Origin: Gemmatimonadota bacterium
GTDB taxonomy: Bacteria; Gemmatimonadota; Gemmatimonadetes; Longimicrobiales; Gaopeijiaceae
Reading direction: 5' to 3'
Length of the DNA stretch: 60,980 bases
Assembly (NCBI GenBank): GCA_002718595.1
Contig: PBFD01000002.1
Span: 173,485-234,464 of the forward strand
Shown: in pieces, positions 39,452 to 48,656 of the stretch
Layout of the letters: every line of letters begins with the position of its first letter
Position numbering within the stretch: the first letter of the stretch is position 1
Position numbers and translations under genes: made by a program
Notes under the pieces: generated by a model
Databases searched by the model: none
Told to the model about the DNA's origin: nothing
What the model saw: only the letters and a program-made list of their open reading frames with translations

Positions 39452-41656
39452 GTGAAAGATATTAGATCTCCGATGATTGTGGTTACTCTTGGACCTACTT
39501 CGATGGATGAGACTGTTCTTCGGAAGCTCTCCCAAAGGAAGATTTCTTTTGTGAGGATAAATCTTAGCCATACTCCGATCGAGTCACTTGAAAGCACTGT
39601 TTCATTTATTCGTTCCCACTGTAGCATACCACTAATGTTGGACACGGAAGGATCGCAGGTCAGGACTGGGGTCCTGACAGAACCCAAAAGCGTTACTGAG
39701 AACCAAGAAGTAGTTCTCTCTACTCAAGAGTTTGTTGAATCTGGCGGAGTTCCTCTACGGCCAAATAATGTTCTCGGAGTATTAACAGAGGGTGATCTGG
39801 TCTCTCTCGATTTCGATTCCGTGTTGTTAAGAGTCGACTCAGTTTCAGGGAAAGATGGGGAAAAGAAAGTGCGGTCCACTGTTTTGAGTGGCGGCACGAT
39901 TCAAAGCAATAAAGCGGTTACTGTTTTCGACCAGAATTTTCAAATGCCTTCGTTGTCTCACAAGGATGTGAAAGCTCTTGAGATAGCCCAGGAAATTGGT
40001 ATAAAGAATTTCTGTCTCTCATTTGTAGATAGCCCAGAAGATGTCAGGGAGTTTAGAAAATACCATCCAGATGCTTTTGTGCTTTCCAAGATAGAGACTA
40101 GCATGGCGATAGAGAACTTAGAAGAAATAATCGAAATTTCAGATGGTGTCTTGATTGATCGAGGTGACCTTAGCAGGCAAGTGCCCCTGGAAAGAATTCC
40201 ATTTGCACAGAAATATGTCATCAATAAGGCGAATCAGGCTTCGAAGCCAGTTTTGGTAGCGACGAACTTTCTAGATACTATGATGGAAAGTAGGTCTGCG
40301 AGCAGAGCTGAAACGAACGACATTGTCAACACTTTGCTTGATGGTGCAACCGGCCTGGTGTTGGCTGCAGAAACTGCTATCGGTCAGTATCCAGTCGAAA
40401 CCGTATCATTCTTAGTAGGTATGTGTGATGAAGTGGTGCGCTTCAAGAGATCTGGTGAAAACTCTGATTTGGCCAAGGGAGATGTGCTCCCTAAAGCATA
40501 CGATACAAACTATATAACAAGCCCAGCTTTAGGTTGTGGATTGATAGCTCCCCACGGAGGATTTCTGGTTGATCAGCGATGGAAGGGAGACATTCCAGAA
40601 GGTCTTCCCAGTTTGGAATTGTCAGCGAACGAGGCCATGGATGTAGAACAGATAGCTTTGGGTGGTTACAGCCCATTACGGGGATTCATGGGTAAGGGTG
40701 ATTTGGATTCAGTTCTGAGGACCTATAAGCTTGAAAATGGTCATACATGGCCTTTACCTATTCTATTGCGACGGTCTGGGCAGAATGTGCCGACGGGCAG
40801 GGTGGTGCTTACCTTCGATCATAAACCATTTGGCGTAATGGAAATAGAAGATACCTACGATACTGATTGGCAGATGGCAGGGGAACTTCTTTTTGGGACT
40901 CGATCCAGTGACCATCCGGGATTAAGAACTTTTCTGGGCTCGGGTGAGACCGCTTTGTCAGGACCAGTCTGGTTAACTGATAGGATTGCTAGAGAGGGTA
41001 AGAGATATGAACTCAAAGCCGCAGAAACCCGACAAGTATTTGCTGCGAGGGGATGGTCTAGGATCGTGGGTTTTCACACACGCAACGCACCACATCGGGC
41101 TCATGAGCATGTGATGACTAGGGCAATTGAATTGACAGGTTCGGATGGCGTGTTAATTCATCCAGCTGTTGGGACAAAGAAGTCAGGAGATTTTTCCAGT
41201 GCAGCAATCATAGAGGGTTATAGAGGATTGTTGAAAGTTTCAGAAATAACTTCGAAAGCTTTGTTTTCGACCTTCTCTACTTACTCGAGGTATGCAGGAC
41301 CGAGAGAGGCATTATTCACTGCCTTATGCAGACAGAATTATGGATGCACTCACTTCATAGTGGGAAGAGACCACACAGGAGTGGGAAATTTTTATTCTGC
41401 AAATGGGGCTAGAGAACTTTTTGAAAAGAATCCCCAGGTAGAGATCCAACCAGTATTTTTCGAGGAAGTCAAATACAGTAAATCCAAAAAATCCTATGGG
41501 TATGATGTAGTTGACGGTGACGCTTTGGAAATAAGTGGAACAGAGGTTAGAGAAATCGTCCACAATGGCGAACGTCCTCCCGAATGGTATATGCGACCAG
41601 AAGTTGCAGATCCAATTCTGTTACTTGGAGAAAAGGCTTTTGTCGGTGATGGGTAA
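39452..41656 (+). CDS. Fusion: pyruvate kinase catalytic domain plus ATP sulfurylase
   Basis: A 734-residue protein with a GTG start after AAAGG. Residues 1-332 are pyruvate kinase domains A and B. VVTLGPTS and VRINLSH (Arg35, Asn37, Ser39) are followed by LDTEGSQVRTG (usually DTKGPEIRTG), VLSKIET (Lys213, Glu215), RGDL (Asp239) and VATNFLDTM (Thr271). The pyruvate kinase C domain is missing. After a linker (333-355), residues 356-734 form a whole ATP sulfurylase: VEQIALGGYSPLRGFM, GFHTRNAPHRAHE (541-552), LIHPAVGTKKSGDFSS, YAGPREALFTALCRQNYGCT, IVGRDHTGVGNFY and EISGTEVREI. It would make APS from sulfate and ATP for the sulfotransferase; the kinase half may supply ATP from PEP. Domain identities are firm, but coupling is inference. 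Confidence 0.88.
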   Translation: MKDIRSPMIVVTLGPTSMDETVLRKLSQRKISFVRINLSHTPIESLESTVSFIRSHCSIPLMLDTEGSQVRTGVLTEPKSVTENQEVVLSTQEFVESGGVPLRPNNVLGVLTEGDLVSLDFDSVLLRVDSVSGKDGEKKVRSTVLSGGTIQSNKAVTVFDQNFQMPSLSHKDVKALEIAQEIGIKNFCLSFVDSPEDVREFRKYHPDAFVLSKIETSMAIENLEEIIEISDGVLIDRGDLSRQVPLERIPFAQKYVINKANQASKPVLVATNFLDTMMESRSASRAETNDIVNTLLDGATGLVLAAETAIGQYPVETVSFLVGMCDEVVRFKRSGENSDLAKGDVLPKAYDTNYITSPALGCGLIAPHGGFLVDQRWKGDIPEGLPSLELSANEAMDVEQIALGGYSPLRGFMGKGDLDSVLRTYKLENGHTWPLPILLRRSGQNVPTGRVVLTFDHKPFGVMEIEDTYDTDWQMAGELLFGTRSSDHPGLRTFLGSGETALSGPVWLTDRIAREGKRYELKAAETRQVFAARGWSRIVGFHTRNAPHRAHEHVMTRAIELTGSDGVLIHPAVGTKKSGDFSSAAIIEGYRGLLKVSEITSKALFSTFSTYSRYAGPREALFTALCRQNYGCTHFIVGRDHTGVGNFYSANGARELFEKNPQVEIQPVFFEEVKYSKSKKSYGYDVVDGDALEISGTEVREIVHNGERPPEWYMRPEVADPILLLGEKAFVGDG

Positions 41657-42191
41657 TGTGATATGGTTTACTGGTCTGTCTGGATCAGGGAAGACTACTT
41701 TAGCCGAAAGCCTTCTCAGTAAATTAAAGAATGAAAATTTGAACGTAACTTTGATTGACGGTGATAGAGTTCGAGATTCCCGAAAGAAGAAGCTGGGTTT
41801 TTCTCGGAGTGACATTGAGCAAAATGGTTTTGATGTGCTAGAACTATGTGAGAAAGAACGACTCGCTCACGAGTATGTCCTGGTTGCAGTGATAACACCC
41901 TTTGAAACAGTCAGAAGGGAAGCACGAAAACGGTTAGGACCAAATTACTTTGAAGTATTTGTGTCGACTCCTTTGGATATATGTAAGAATCGGGATACTA
42001 AGGGACTTTATCGAAAAGCTGAACTTGGTGAGATAGAGAACCTAATTGGGGTATCGGCTACAGTTCCCTTTGAACCTCCAAATACACCAGATCTCACCAT
42101 AGACACGCACCAAATGACTATAGACGAAGGAACAAGAATGTTGTTGGCTGGCGTAAACGAATGGTTGAATCTTGGGAAATCCAAAGCATAG
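41649..42191 (+). CDS. cysC: Adenylylsulfate kinase-like protein
   Basis: About 180 residues, starting at an ATG that overlaps the sulfurylase stop by 8 bases. The P-loop GLSGSGKTTLAESLLSK, LIDGDRVRD and VFVSTPLDICKNRDTKGLYRKA are APS kinase features. The stretch usually 'ISPYR' reads VITPFETVR, so the conserved Ser is Thr and the Arg is lost; 'ENIRR' is replaced by EQNGFDV. It probably phosphorylates APS to PAPS, given its coupling to an ATP sulfurylase. Divergent CysC homologues in capsule loci can act on other nucleotides (for example the CDP-phosphoramidate kinase of Campylobacter), so the alternative should stay open. Confidence 0.78.
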   Translation: MGNVIWFTGLSGSGKTTLAESLLSKLKNENLNVTLIDGDRVRDSRKKKLGFSRSDIEQNGFDVLELCEKERLAHEYVLVAVITPFETVRREARKRLGPNYFEVFVSTPLDICKNRDTKGLYRKAELGEIENLIGVSATVPFEPPNTPDLTIDTHQMTIDEGTRMLLAGVNEWLNLGKSKA

Positions 42192-42396
42192 AGTTTGATG
42201 AAGGATTTGCCCTTGGGGTACGCAGGATTGCTCTGTATGACTATCTTTCAAGAGGATTATAGTGCCTTATTCAGGTCGGCTTAGTTGAAAATTGATTGAT
42301 CTGCCCTGTCTGGTGGGTGAAGGCTTGTTGCCCTGTAAGCTGGCAATATAGGTGTAAAATATCTAAAGCAGAGTGAAAAGGGAGATTGATTGTCAA

Positions 42397-44871
42397 ATGA
42401 CGAGTGACACAAGAATGGCGGCTCGGTGGTTGCCGGTAGTACTGCTGATGATCGGATCATTTGGGTCGACTTCATCCGCTCTCATGGGTCAGGATGCAGT
42501 CCAGCAGGAAATTCAGCGCCTCATGGGTCAAGAGCTCACCGAAGAGGAAATTGTCAATCGTATTTCAACACTGGGTTTGTCTCGTGACGACTTGCGGGGC
42601 AGGCTAGGCGCGATGGGTTACGATGAAATACTTCCGACACTAGATGCGTATTTCGACCGTGTGGAAGGAGCGGTGAATCCACAGGCGGTTTCCCAACAGC
42701 GATCTAATGAATTAGTTGCTGCTTTATCAGAGATGGGTCTAATCACATTAGAAACGGATAGGGAGTTAGAGTTTGGGCGAGATAGCATTGTCCTAGACAG
42801 CATGGCAATAGACTCCCTGGGGCTGGAGACAGGCCTGAACGTTTTCGGTAGAAGTATTTTTGAGGATATTACTGCTCAATTTCAACCACTGACTTTTGGT
42901 CCAGTAGATCCGGGTTACTTGTTAGGTCCCGGGGATCAGGTCCAGTTGTTTCTTACTGGAGAAATAGAACTAGCATATAATCTAGATGTGACCAGGGAAG
43001 GGTTTGTTATTATCCCTGATGTTGGACAGGTTTCAGTGAATGGTCTAACTCTGACCACTTTGAGAGAAAATTTATATTCAAGATTATCATCTGTGTATTC
43101 AGGTGTGCAGCGAGGACCTGAAGCAACTACAAGATTTCATCTTTCGTTGGGACGATTAAGAACCAATCAGGTTTTCCTAATTGGAGAAGTCACACAGCCT
43201 GGAGCTTACCAGATGAGTCCAGCTGCTACAATATTTAATGCACTCTATAGTGCTCGTGGTCCGAATATGGAAGGATCCATGCGATCTGTTCAAGTCAGGC
43301 GTGCTGGACAGTTGGCTGGAGAACTAGATGTGTATGACTATCTCCTCAGAGGTGATGCCTCTGAAGATTTTCGTATTGAACAAGGGGACTTTGTTTTTGT
43401 GCCTCTCGCAGGCCCACAGGTTTCGATAGAAGGAGAAGTAAGACGCTCAGCCATCTATGAAATCAAGTCAGGTGAAGGCTTGTTGGACCTGATAGAGTTC
43501 AGTGGTGGCCTGAGTGCATCCGCGTTTTCAGGGAAAATTCAGATTGATCGTATTTTACCCGTGGATCAGAGAACTTCTGGAAGGGAGCGAGTTATTGTAG
43601 ATGTTGATCTCGACGACCTGAATTCTGGCCAATTTTTCCCGTTGTACGATGGTGATAGAGTTTTTGTTGAACCCGTTCTGGAAGAGAGAACAAGCAGGGT
43701 TGCCGTGACTGGCCAAGTGCAGCGTGCCGGTGATTATCAGTTAGTTGAAGGAATGACTGTGCAGGACTTGATAAGGAGGAGCGGAGGGTTGCGAAGAGAT
43801 GCATTTGGGCAAGTTGCTCATTTGGAAAGGATGAATTACGCAGACAGTTCCTATGCGTTAACGCAAATAAACTTGGATTCAGAAGGTCGGGCGAATCCAA
43901 ACCCATTACTTCAGGATTTTGATCGAATTACAGTATTTGGGAATGCGGCTCTTTCCACCAGAGAGTCAGTTTATATTGGTGGTGAAGTCAAGGACCCATC
44001 GACCTATGAGTTTTCCGAAGGAATGACAGTCGAAGACATTGTGTTGATTGGGGGAGGTTTCACTGCAAATGCCGATCCATTGACTGTGGAAGTGCTTCGT
44101 AGAACTGATGATGCGATTATGTCTGATCAAATCTCCCACGTTATACATGTATCTTTTGGGCCAGGAAGTGTACCGTTTGAAGTGAATGATTTGGACGAAA
44201 CACCTCTAGCGTTAGGCAGAGAGTTGGCTAGCAGTGTTCAGTTGGAACCTAATGACAGGGTTTTTGTCAGACGATTACAGAATCGCAGGTCGTTTGAGGA
44301 TGTTATCCTGACAGGGGAAGTTCTGCGTCCGGGTAATTATAGTAGGTTGACTAGAGATGAAACTGTGACCCAATTGGTCGCACGGGCTGGTGGACTGACC
44401 GCACAGGCCGATGTAGGTGGCTTTCGTTTGACACGAGATGATTTGACTTTGGGCCTTGATTTTGAAGCTGCATTGGCAAATGCGTCAGGTCCTGAGGATA
44501 TAAGGGTTTTCCCAGGAGATAGTATTTATGTTCCAGAATATAATCCTATCGTTACGATAGAAGGAGCGGTAGAGTTTGAATCTCGTGCTCGCTGGGTTGA
44601 TGGTCTGTCGGTACAAAACTATCTCGACCAAGCTGGTGGTGTTAGGGAAGACGGGGATAGAGATCGTACGGTAGTGACATATGCCAATAATGAAAGAAGG
44701 AGATCTGGTAAATTCCTATTTTTCAGATCGGACCCTGAAGTCAAGCCAGGCACTGTAATCACAGTACCTGAAAAATTGGAAGTAGATGGAGGTTTCAACG
44801 TAGATCAATGGTTGACTAGAGTGTTGTCAATGGCGACGGTTTTAGTGGCTATAAACGGAATGAGTAATTAA
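42397..44871 (+). CDS. wza: Wza-like polysaccharide export protein with six SLBB repeats
   Basis: About 824 residues with a signal peptide (WLPVVLLMIGSFGSTSSA). A polysaccharide-export domain lies at about 165-255 (DPGYLLGPGDQVQLFLTG). It is followed by six SLBB-type repeats beginning roughly at VFLIGEVTQPGAY, VSIEGEVRRSAIY, VAVTGQVQRAGDY, VYIGGEVKDPSTY, VILTGEVLRPGNY and VTIEGAVEFESRA. The last 20 residues are hydrophobic (WLTRVLSMATVLVAING), as for an outer-membrane helix. Wza of E. coli is under half this size, so the periplasmic ring stack would be much longer. A GTG at 42373 is in frame; the ATG here leaves AGGGAG 12 bases upstream and a proper signal peptide. No lipobox cysteine was seen. 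Confidence 0.82.
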   Translation: MTSDTRMAARWLPVVLLMIGSFGSTSSALMGQDAVQQEIQRLMGQELTEEEIVNRISTLGLSRDDLRGRLGAMGYDEILPTLDAYFDRVEGAVNPQAVSQQRSNELVAALSEMGLITLETDRELEFGRDSIVLDSMAIDSLGLETGLNVFGRSIFEDITAQFQPLTFGPVDPGYLLGPGDQVQLFLTGEIELAYNLDVTREGFVIIPDVGQVSVNGLTLTTLRENLYSRLSSVYSGVQRGPEATTRFHLSLGRLRTNQVFLIGEVTQPGAYQMSPAATIFNALYSARGPNMEGSMRSVQVRRAGQLAGELDVYDYLLRGDASEDFRIEQGDFVFVPLAGPQVSIEGEVRRSAIYEIKSGEGLLDLIEFSGGLSASAFSGKIQIDRILPVDQRTSGRERVIVDVDLDDLNSGQFFPLYDGDRVFVEPVLEERTSRVAVTGQVQRAGDYQLVEGMTVQDLIRRSGGLRRDAFGQVAHLERMNYADSSYALTQINLDSEGRANPNPLLQDFDRITVFGNAALSTRESVYIGGEVKDPSTYEFSEGMTVEDIVLIGGGFTANADPLTVEVLRRTDDAIMSDQISHVIHVSFGPGSVPFEVNDLDETPLALGRELASSVQLEPNDRVFVRRLQNRRSFEDVILTGEVLRPGNYSRLTRDETVTQLVARAGGLTAQADVGGFRLTRDDLTLGLDFEAALANASGPEDIRVFPGDSIYVPEYNPIVTIEGAVEFESRARWVDGLSVQNYLDQAGGVREDGDRDRTVVTYANNERRRSGKFLFFRSDPEVKPGTVITVPEKLEVDGGFNVDQWLTRVLSMATVLVAINGMSN

Positions 44872-44951
44872 TTGTGAATAGTGGTGAATGAAGAAGATCT
44901 AGGTTTGTTGAAATTGTCTAATTGTTTTTCCCCTCTTCATAAAGATGGTTC

Positions 44952-46277
44952 ATGCTAGTCGGAGTCATAGGAACTGGGTATGTGGGTTTAGTAACTGGTG
45001 CTTGCCTAGCAGAACTGGGAGTGACTGTCCTTTGTGGCGATACTGATGGCCATAAAATTGCAGAGCTTAAGTCTGGGAAGCTACCGATTTATGAACCAGG
45101 CTTAAAGACGCTAGTTCGGGACAATACCGATGCTGGACGGTTGAGTTTTACTGAGGACCTCGGGGAATTAGTGCGGCTAGCCGATGTCATTTTTATTACC
45201 GTAGGAACTCCTCAGGGTAAAGATGGTTCTGCCAACATAAATAATATTTTGGAAGTGGCTAGTGTCATCGGTGAAGAGTTAAGTGAAGGGAAGGTGATTG
45301 TCACCAAAAGCACCGTTCCAGTGGGAACCTCTGAGAAAATTCGCGAGAGAATCGAAAAAAATAGTGACGCTGAATTCCATCTGTGTTCAAATCCTGAATT
45401 CCTTAGAGAGGGTTCGGCTGTTTATGACTTCATGAATCCTGATAGAGTAATTTTGGGCGTTGACAGCGATTATGCTGGGGCATACTTGCGCCATTTGTAC
45501 GCACCTATTGTGAAAAATACTGACCATATATTGATCATGGATTTACCTTCGGCAGAAATGACTAAATATGCTGCCAACGCCATGTTGGCGACTCGGATAA
45601 GCTTTATTAACAGCATCGCAGCTCTGTGTAGAAAAAAAAATGCTGATATTGGAATGGTCAGCAGAGGTGTTGGAACTGACAACCGAATAGGTGAGAGCTA
45701 TTTGAATCCAGGAGCAGGGTATGGTGGATCTTGTTTCTCAAAAGATATTCAAGCACTTCTTAAGATGATGGCTGATGAGGATCTTGACCCTTCGATTTTT
45801 TCTACGGTCGAAGAAGTGAATGAAAGGCAAAAAACTTTACTCTACCAAAAGGTAGTTGAACGCCTTGGTAAAAATCTGACTGGCAAAAAGATTGCGATCT
45901 GGGGTCTCTCGTTTAAACCAGACACGGATGACATGCGTGCAGCCCCTAGCCTAGTCACCATAGAAGCTTTATTGGAACATGCTGGTTCTTTAGCTGCACA
46001 TGATCCAAAAGCTATTCAGGAGGCAAGAAAGAGGTTTGGAACGAGCATCGAGTTTTCTGAAAATCAATATGAAATCCTTAGCGATGCGTCGGCTCTGGTA
46101 GTGCACACGGAATGGGACTGTTATCGCCATGCAGATTTTGAAATAGTAAAATCCAGGATGAAACAACCGATAGTCATCGATGGTCGTGGTTTGTATGACC
46201 AAGATTGGTTATGTAAACAAGGTTTTGAGTATTACTCTTTGGCTTCTTCCTTCACGAACTGTGGGCAAAAGGAGTAA
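44952..46277 (+). CDS. ugd: UDP-glucose 6-dehydrogenase
   Basis: A 441-residue UDP-glucose dehydrogenase. GVIGTGYVGLVTGACLAELG is the NAD-binding start. VTKSTVPVGTSEKI and NPEFLREGSAVYDFMNPDR are family signatures, and the catalytic Cys261 lies in GAGYGGSCFSKD. The C-terminal domain has WGLSFKPDTDDMRAAPSL. It oxidises UDP-glucose to UDP-glucuronate. The next gene, starting three bases later, is a UDP-glucuronate decarboxylase, so the two together give UDP-xylose. The enzyme is separate in type from WbpA at 443. Confidence 0.92.
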   Translation: MLVGVIGTGYVGLVTGACLAELGVTVLCGDTDGHKIAELKSGKLPIYEPGLKTLVRDNTDAGRLSFTEDLGELVRLADVIFITVGTPQGKDGSANINNILEVASVIGEELSEGKVIVTKSTVPVGTSEKIRERIEKNSDAEFHLCSNPEFLREGSAVYDFMNPDRVILGVDSDYAGAYLRHLYAPIVKNTDHILIMDLPSAEMTKYAANAMLATRISFINSIAALCRKKNADIGMVSRGVGTDNRIGESYLNPGAGYGGSCFSKDIQALLKMMADEDLDPSIFSTVEEVNERQKTLLYQKVVERLGKNLTGKKIAIWGLSFKPDTDDMRAAPSLVTIEALLEHAGSLAAHDPKAIQEARKRFGTSIEFSENQYEILSDASALVVHTEWDCYRHADFEIVKSRMKQPIVIDGRGLYDQDWLCKQGFEYYSLASSFTNCGQKE

Positions 46278-46280
46278 AGT

Positions 46281-47222
46281 TTGGATAGGATTTTGATAAG
46301 TGGCGTTGCAGGTTTCTTAGGGTATCACTTGGCAAGGCTTTTCCTCCAAGAAAACTATCAGGTTATAGGTGTCGACAATTATTTAACAGGGTCTAGAAAG
46401 AACGTCACAGACTTAGAGGTGCACGAGAATTTTTCTTTCTTGTACCACGACGTCACAAAGCAACTATATCTAGAAGAAAAAATAGACGGAATTCTACATC
46501 TCGCTTGTCCAGCCAGCCCTGTAGATTATTTGAAATATCCACTGGAGACTCTGAGAGTTTGTAGCGTGGGCACTCAAAATATGTTGGAGATTGCGAGGAC
46601 TAAATCTTGTCGGTTCATCCTTGCGTCTACATCTGAAGTATATGGGGATCCTAAGGTAAACCCTCAATCTGAGGATTACTGGGGAAATGTGAACCCAATC
46701 GGACCACGCAGTGTCTACGATGAAGGAAAACGTTATGCAGAAGCACTAACTATGGCGTATTATCGGAATCAAGCGGTAGAGATTAAGATCGCTAGGATTT
46801 TTAATACATACGGACCGAGGATGCGTATCGAAGATGGCAGAGTTGTGTCTAATTTTATTGTACAAGCTCTAAGAGAAGAGCCTTTGACTGTCTACGGAGA
46901 TGGTGCACAAACTCGATCGTTCTGTTATGTCACCGACGAGATTAAGGGAATTTATAAGCTGTTTCAATCTCAATTTACGGGACCAGTAAATATTGGAAAT
47001 GCTGAGGAAACTTCAGTCACTACTTTAGCTAAATTGATAATTAAATTGACAAACTCTAAGTCTGATTTGTATTTCACAGAACTCCCACAGGACGACCCTC
47101 AAATACGTCAACCTGACATTTCACTTGCACAAAATCTCTTAGGTTGGAATCCAGAGACATCTTTGGAAAAAGGATTACTGGAAACCATTGAGTATTTCAA
47201 AGGTGTCACTTCGTTATCCTGA
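46281..47222 (+). CDS. uxs: UDP-glucuronate decarboxylase (UDP-xylose synthase)
   Basis: A 313-residue extended SDR: GVAGFLGYHLARLFL (usual GGAGFLGSHL), LACPASPVDYLKYPLETL, LASTSEVYGDP, the catalytic SVYDEGKRYAEA (Tyr-Lys), and RIFNTYGPRMRIEDGRVVSN, a UXS hallmark. It decarboxylates UDP-glucuronate to UDP-xylose. The start is a TTG with AAAGGAG well placed before it. Coupling to ugd supports the pathway. It is the last + strand gene of the locus, convergent with the outer-membrane gene at 47292. Confidence 0.9.
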   Translation: MDRILISGVAGFLGYHLARLFLQENYQVIGVDNYLTGSRKNVTDLEVHENFSFLYHDVTKQLYLEEKIDGILHLACPASPVDYLKYPLETLRVCSVGTQNMLEIARTKSCRFILASTSEVYGDPKVNPQSEDYWGNVNPIGPRSVYDEGKRYAEALTMAYYRNQAVEIKIARIFNTYGPRMRIEDGRVVSNFIVQALREEPLTVYGDGAQTRSFCYVTDEIKGIYKLFQSQFTGPVNIGNAEETSVTTLAKLIIKLTNSKSDLYFTELPQDDPQIRQPDISLAQNLLGWNPETSLEKGLLETIEYFKGVTSLS

Positions 47223-47291
47223 AGGAATTTTCGGTCGGGCGAGCATTAAGTCACACATCTCTAAGGAACTTTTTGATGATCATAGGGAGGG

Positions 47292-48656
47292 TCACCAATA
47301 CATTGAGAATCGTCCACTGGCAGTTCCCCAAATCCATCGGGGAGTCGCATTGCTCGTATAGTCATAGGCACCACCCAGAACAACAGCACTGTTGTCAAAT
47401 TTCCACCCAAAATTTAACAGGAATCTATAGAAATTTCCCGCTAGGGATTTAGTGACATTCATATCTCCCTTACCCTCGGGAACTTTGGAGTTGCTGTGTA
47501 GGAAGCCACCTTTAGTCATGAATCCATTTGTTGTTGTGTATGAGATGTCTAACTTGCTCATCCAAAGGGTCAATAGATAGTTGATATTGTTTGCGAAATC
47601 GGATTGGAATGTGCGTTTTTCTAACATCCTTTTCCTAACTCCTGTCAGGCTTAAGGTCCAGTTGGGATTGGGACGAAATATGCTAAACGCAGTGATCTCT
47701 TGGGTCTGTTCTAGAAGCTGATTATTTAGAGGTCTGAATGAGGTATGGGTGTTTGCTCTGTCTGAGTCAGCACTGATTTCAGTGTAGGATCCAGCTAACA
47801 AGAGGTACTCTGTGGGGGTCCATTCTATCAGACCGCCTAGATACCGTGCAGATTCTTTGAGGGTAAATCCTTCATTATTCTGGGATTTGCTTGAAATGAT
47901 GGATTGTCCAGCTGGCATCAACATCCCGTAAACCTCTAACCTAATGTCGTCGCTTAGGCGCAAGTGGTCACCTACACGGATAGCCAATGGCTGTTGAGTA
48001 TAAACAACCGTGGTATCACCGTGTGGATGGAGTGCTGCGTCCAGGGTGACATGGAGAAAATCATTTAATGGATCTAAGATCGTGAATTGACCAGTAATCT
48101 GGTTAGCTCCTTTCTTCCATCTTGCACCGATCCAGAAGTCTCCTCCAGCTTTATGAGGATCGAGGTGCATACCACTAAAGATTTCACTAGACCTTTCTAG
48201 TTCTCGGGAGAATTGTAGCCGGATGGCACTACCTTCAAAACCACTATCCATAAGCTGATTGAATCGCGCATCCATTTTCCAAGATCCATTCAAATCGACC
48301 GAGGTCTTGAATTCCGCAGCGGAGGTAAGGGTCAAGGTAGTGGCACTGGTACCTCTCCAGCGCACACCATTAGTTTTGCTATTCCAATAGAAATCCTCCA
48401 CCGGGTCGAATTGTGATCCCAGAACATCTAGCTGATACTTACTGTCCACCAAGGGAGTGAATCTCTTGAGGATGCCCTTTTCACTAAATCTTCCCCCGAA
48501 CGAATCGTTACGATCTAAAAAAAGTAACCAAGAATTTTCTTCCCAAATCTTGAGGCTTCCATATCCTAAGATCCGATCTTGAGCTTTAGTTGGTGTTGGT
48601 ATTGTCCCAATGATTACAATACATAAGTATGTACACCAAGAATATTTTAAGGCCAT
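47292..48656 (-). CDS. Predicted outer-membrane beta-barrel protein, unknown role
   Basis: About 454 residues with a signal peptide (MALKYSWCTYLCIVIIGTI, cleavage after TKA). The mature part is rich in alternating aromatic/polar beta strands (GGLIEWTPTEYLLLAGSYTE, FRPNPNWTLSLTGVRKRML) and ends in an aromatic residue (RFSMYW), typical of Omp insertion signals. No family is recognised. An upstream ATG at 48800 would add 48 residues without signal-peptide character, so the internal ATG is preferred. Its place at the end of the glycan locus suggests a part in surface glycan handling, but that is a guess. Confidence 0.6.
   Translation of the reverse strand: MALKYSWCTYLCIVIIGTIPTPTKAQDRILGYGSLKIWEENSWLLFLDRNDSFGGRFSEKGILKRFTPLVDSKYQLDVLGSQFDPVEDFYWNSKTNGVRWRGTSATTLTLTSAAEFKTSVDLNGSWKMDARFNQLMDSGFEGSAIRLQFSRELERSSEIFSGMHLDPHKAGGDFWIGARWKKGANQITGQFTILDPLNDFLHVTLDAALHPHGDTTVVYTQQPLAIRVGDHLRLSDDIRLEVYGMLMPAGQSIISSKSQNNEGFTLKESARYLGGLIEWTPTEYLLLAGSYTEISADSDRANTHTSFRPLNNQLLEQTQEITAFSIFRPNPNWTLSLTGVRKRMLEKRTFQSDFANNINYLLTLWMSKLDISYTTTNGFMTKGGFLHSNSKVPEGKGDMNVTKSLAGNFYRFLLNFGWKFDNSAVVLGGAYDYTSNATPRWIWGTASGRFSMYW

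Noticed and set aside
41535-41648. Longer APS kinase start inside the sulfurylase gene
   Set aside because: It would add 38 residues translated out of frame from the conserved sulfurylase C terminus; the ATG at 41649 directly precedes the P-loop domain.
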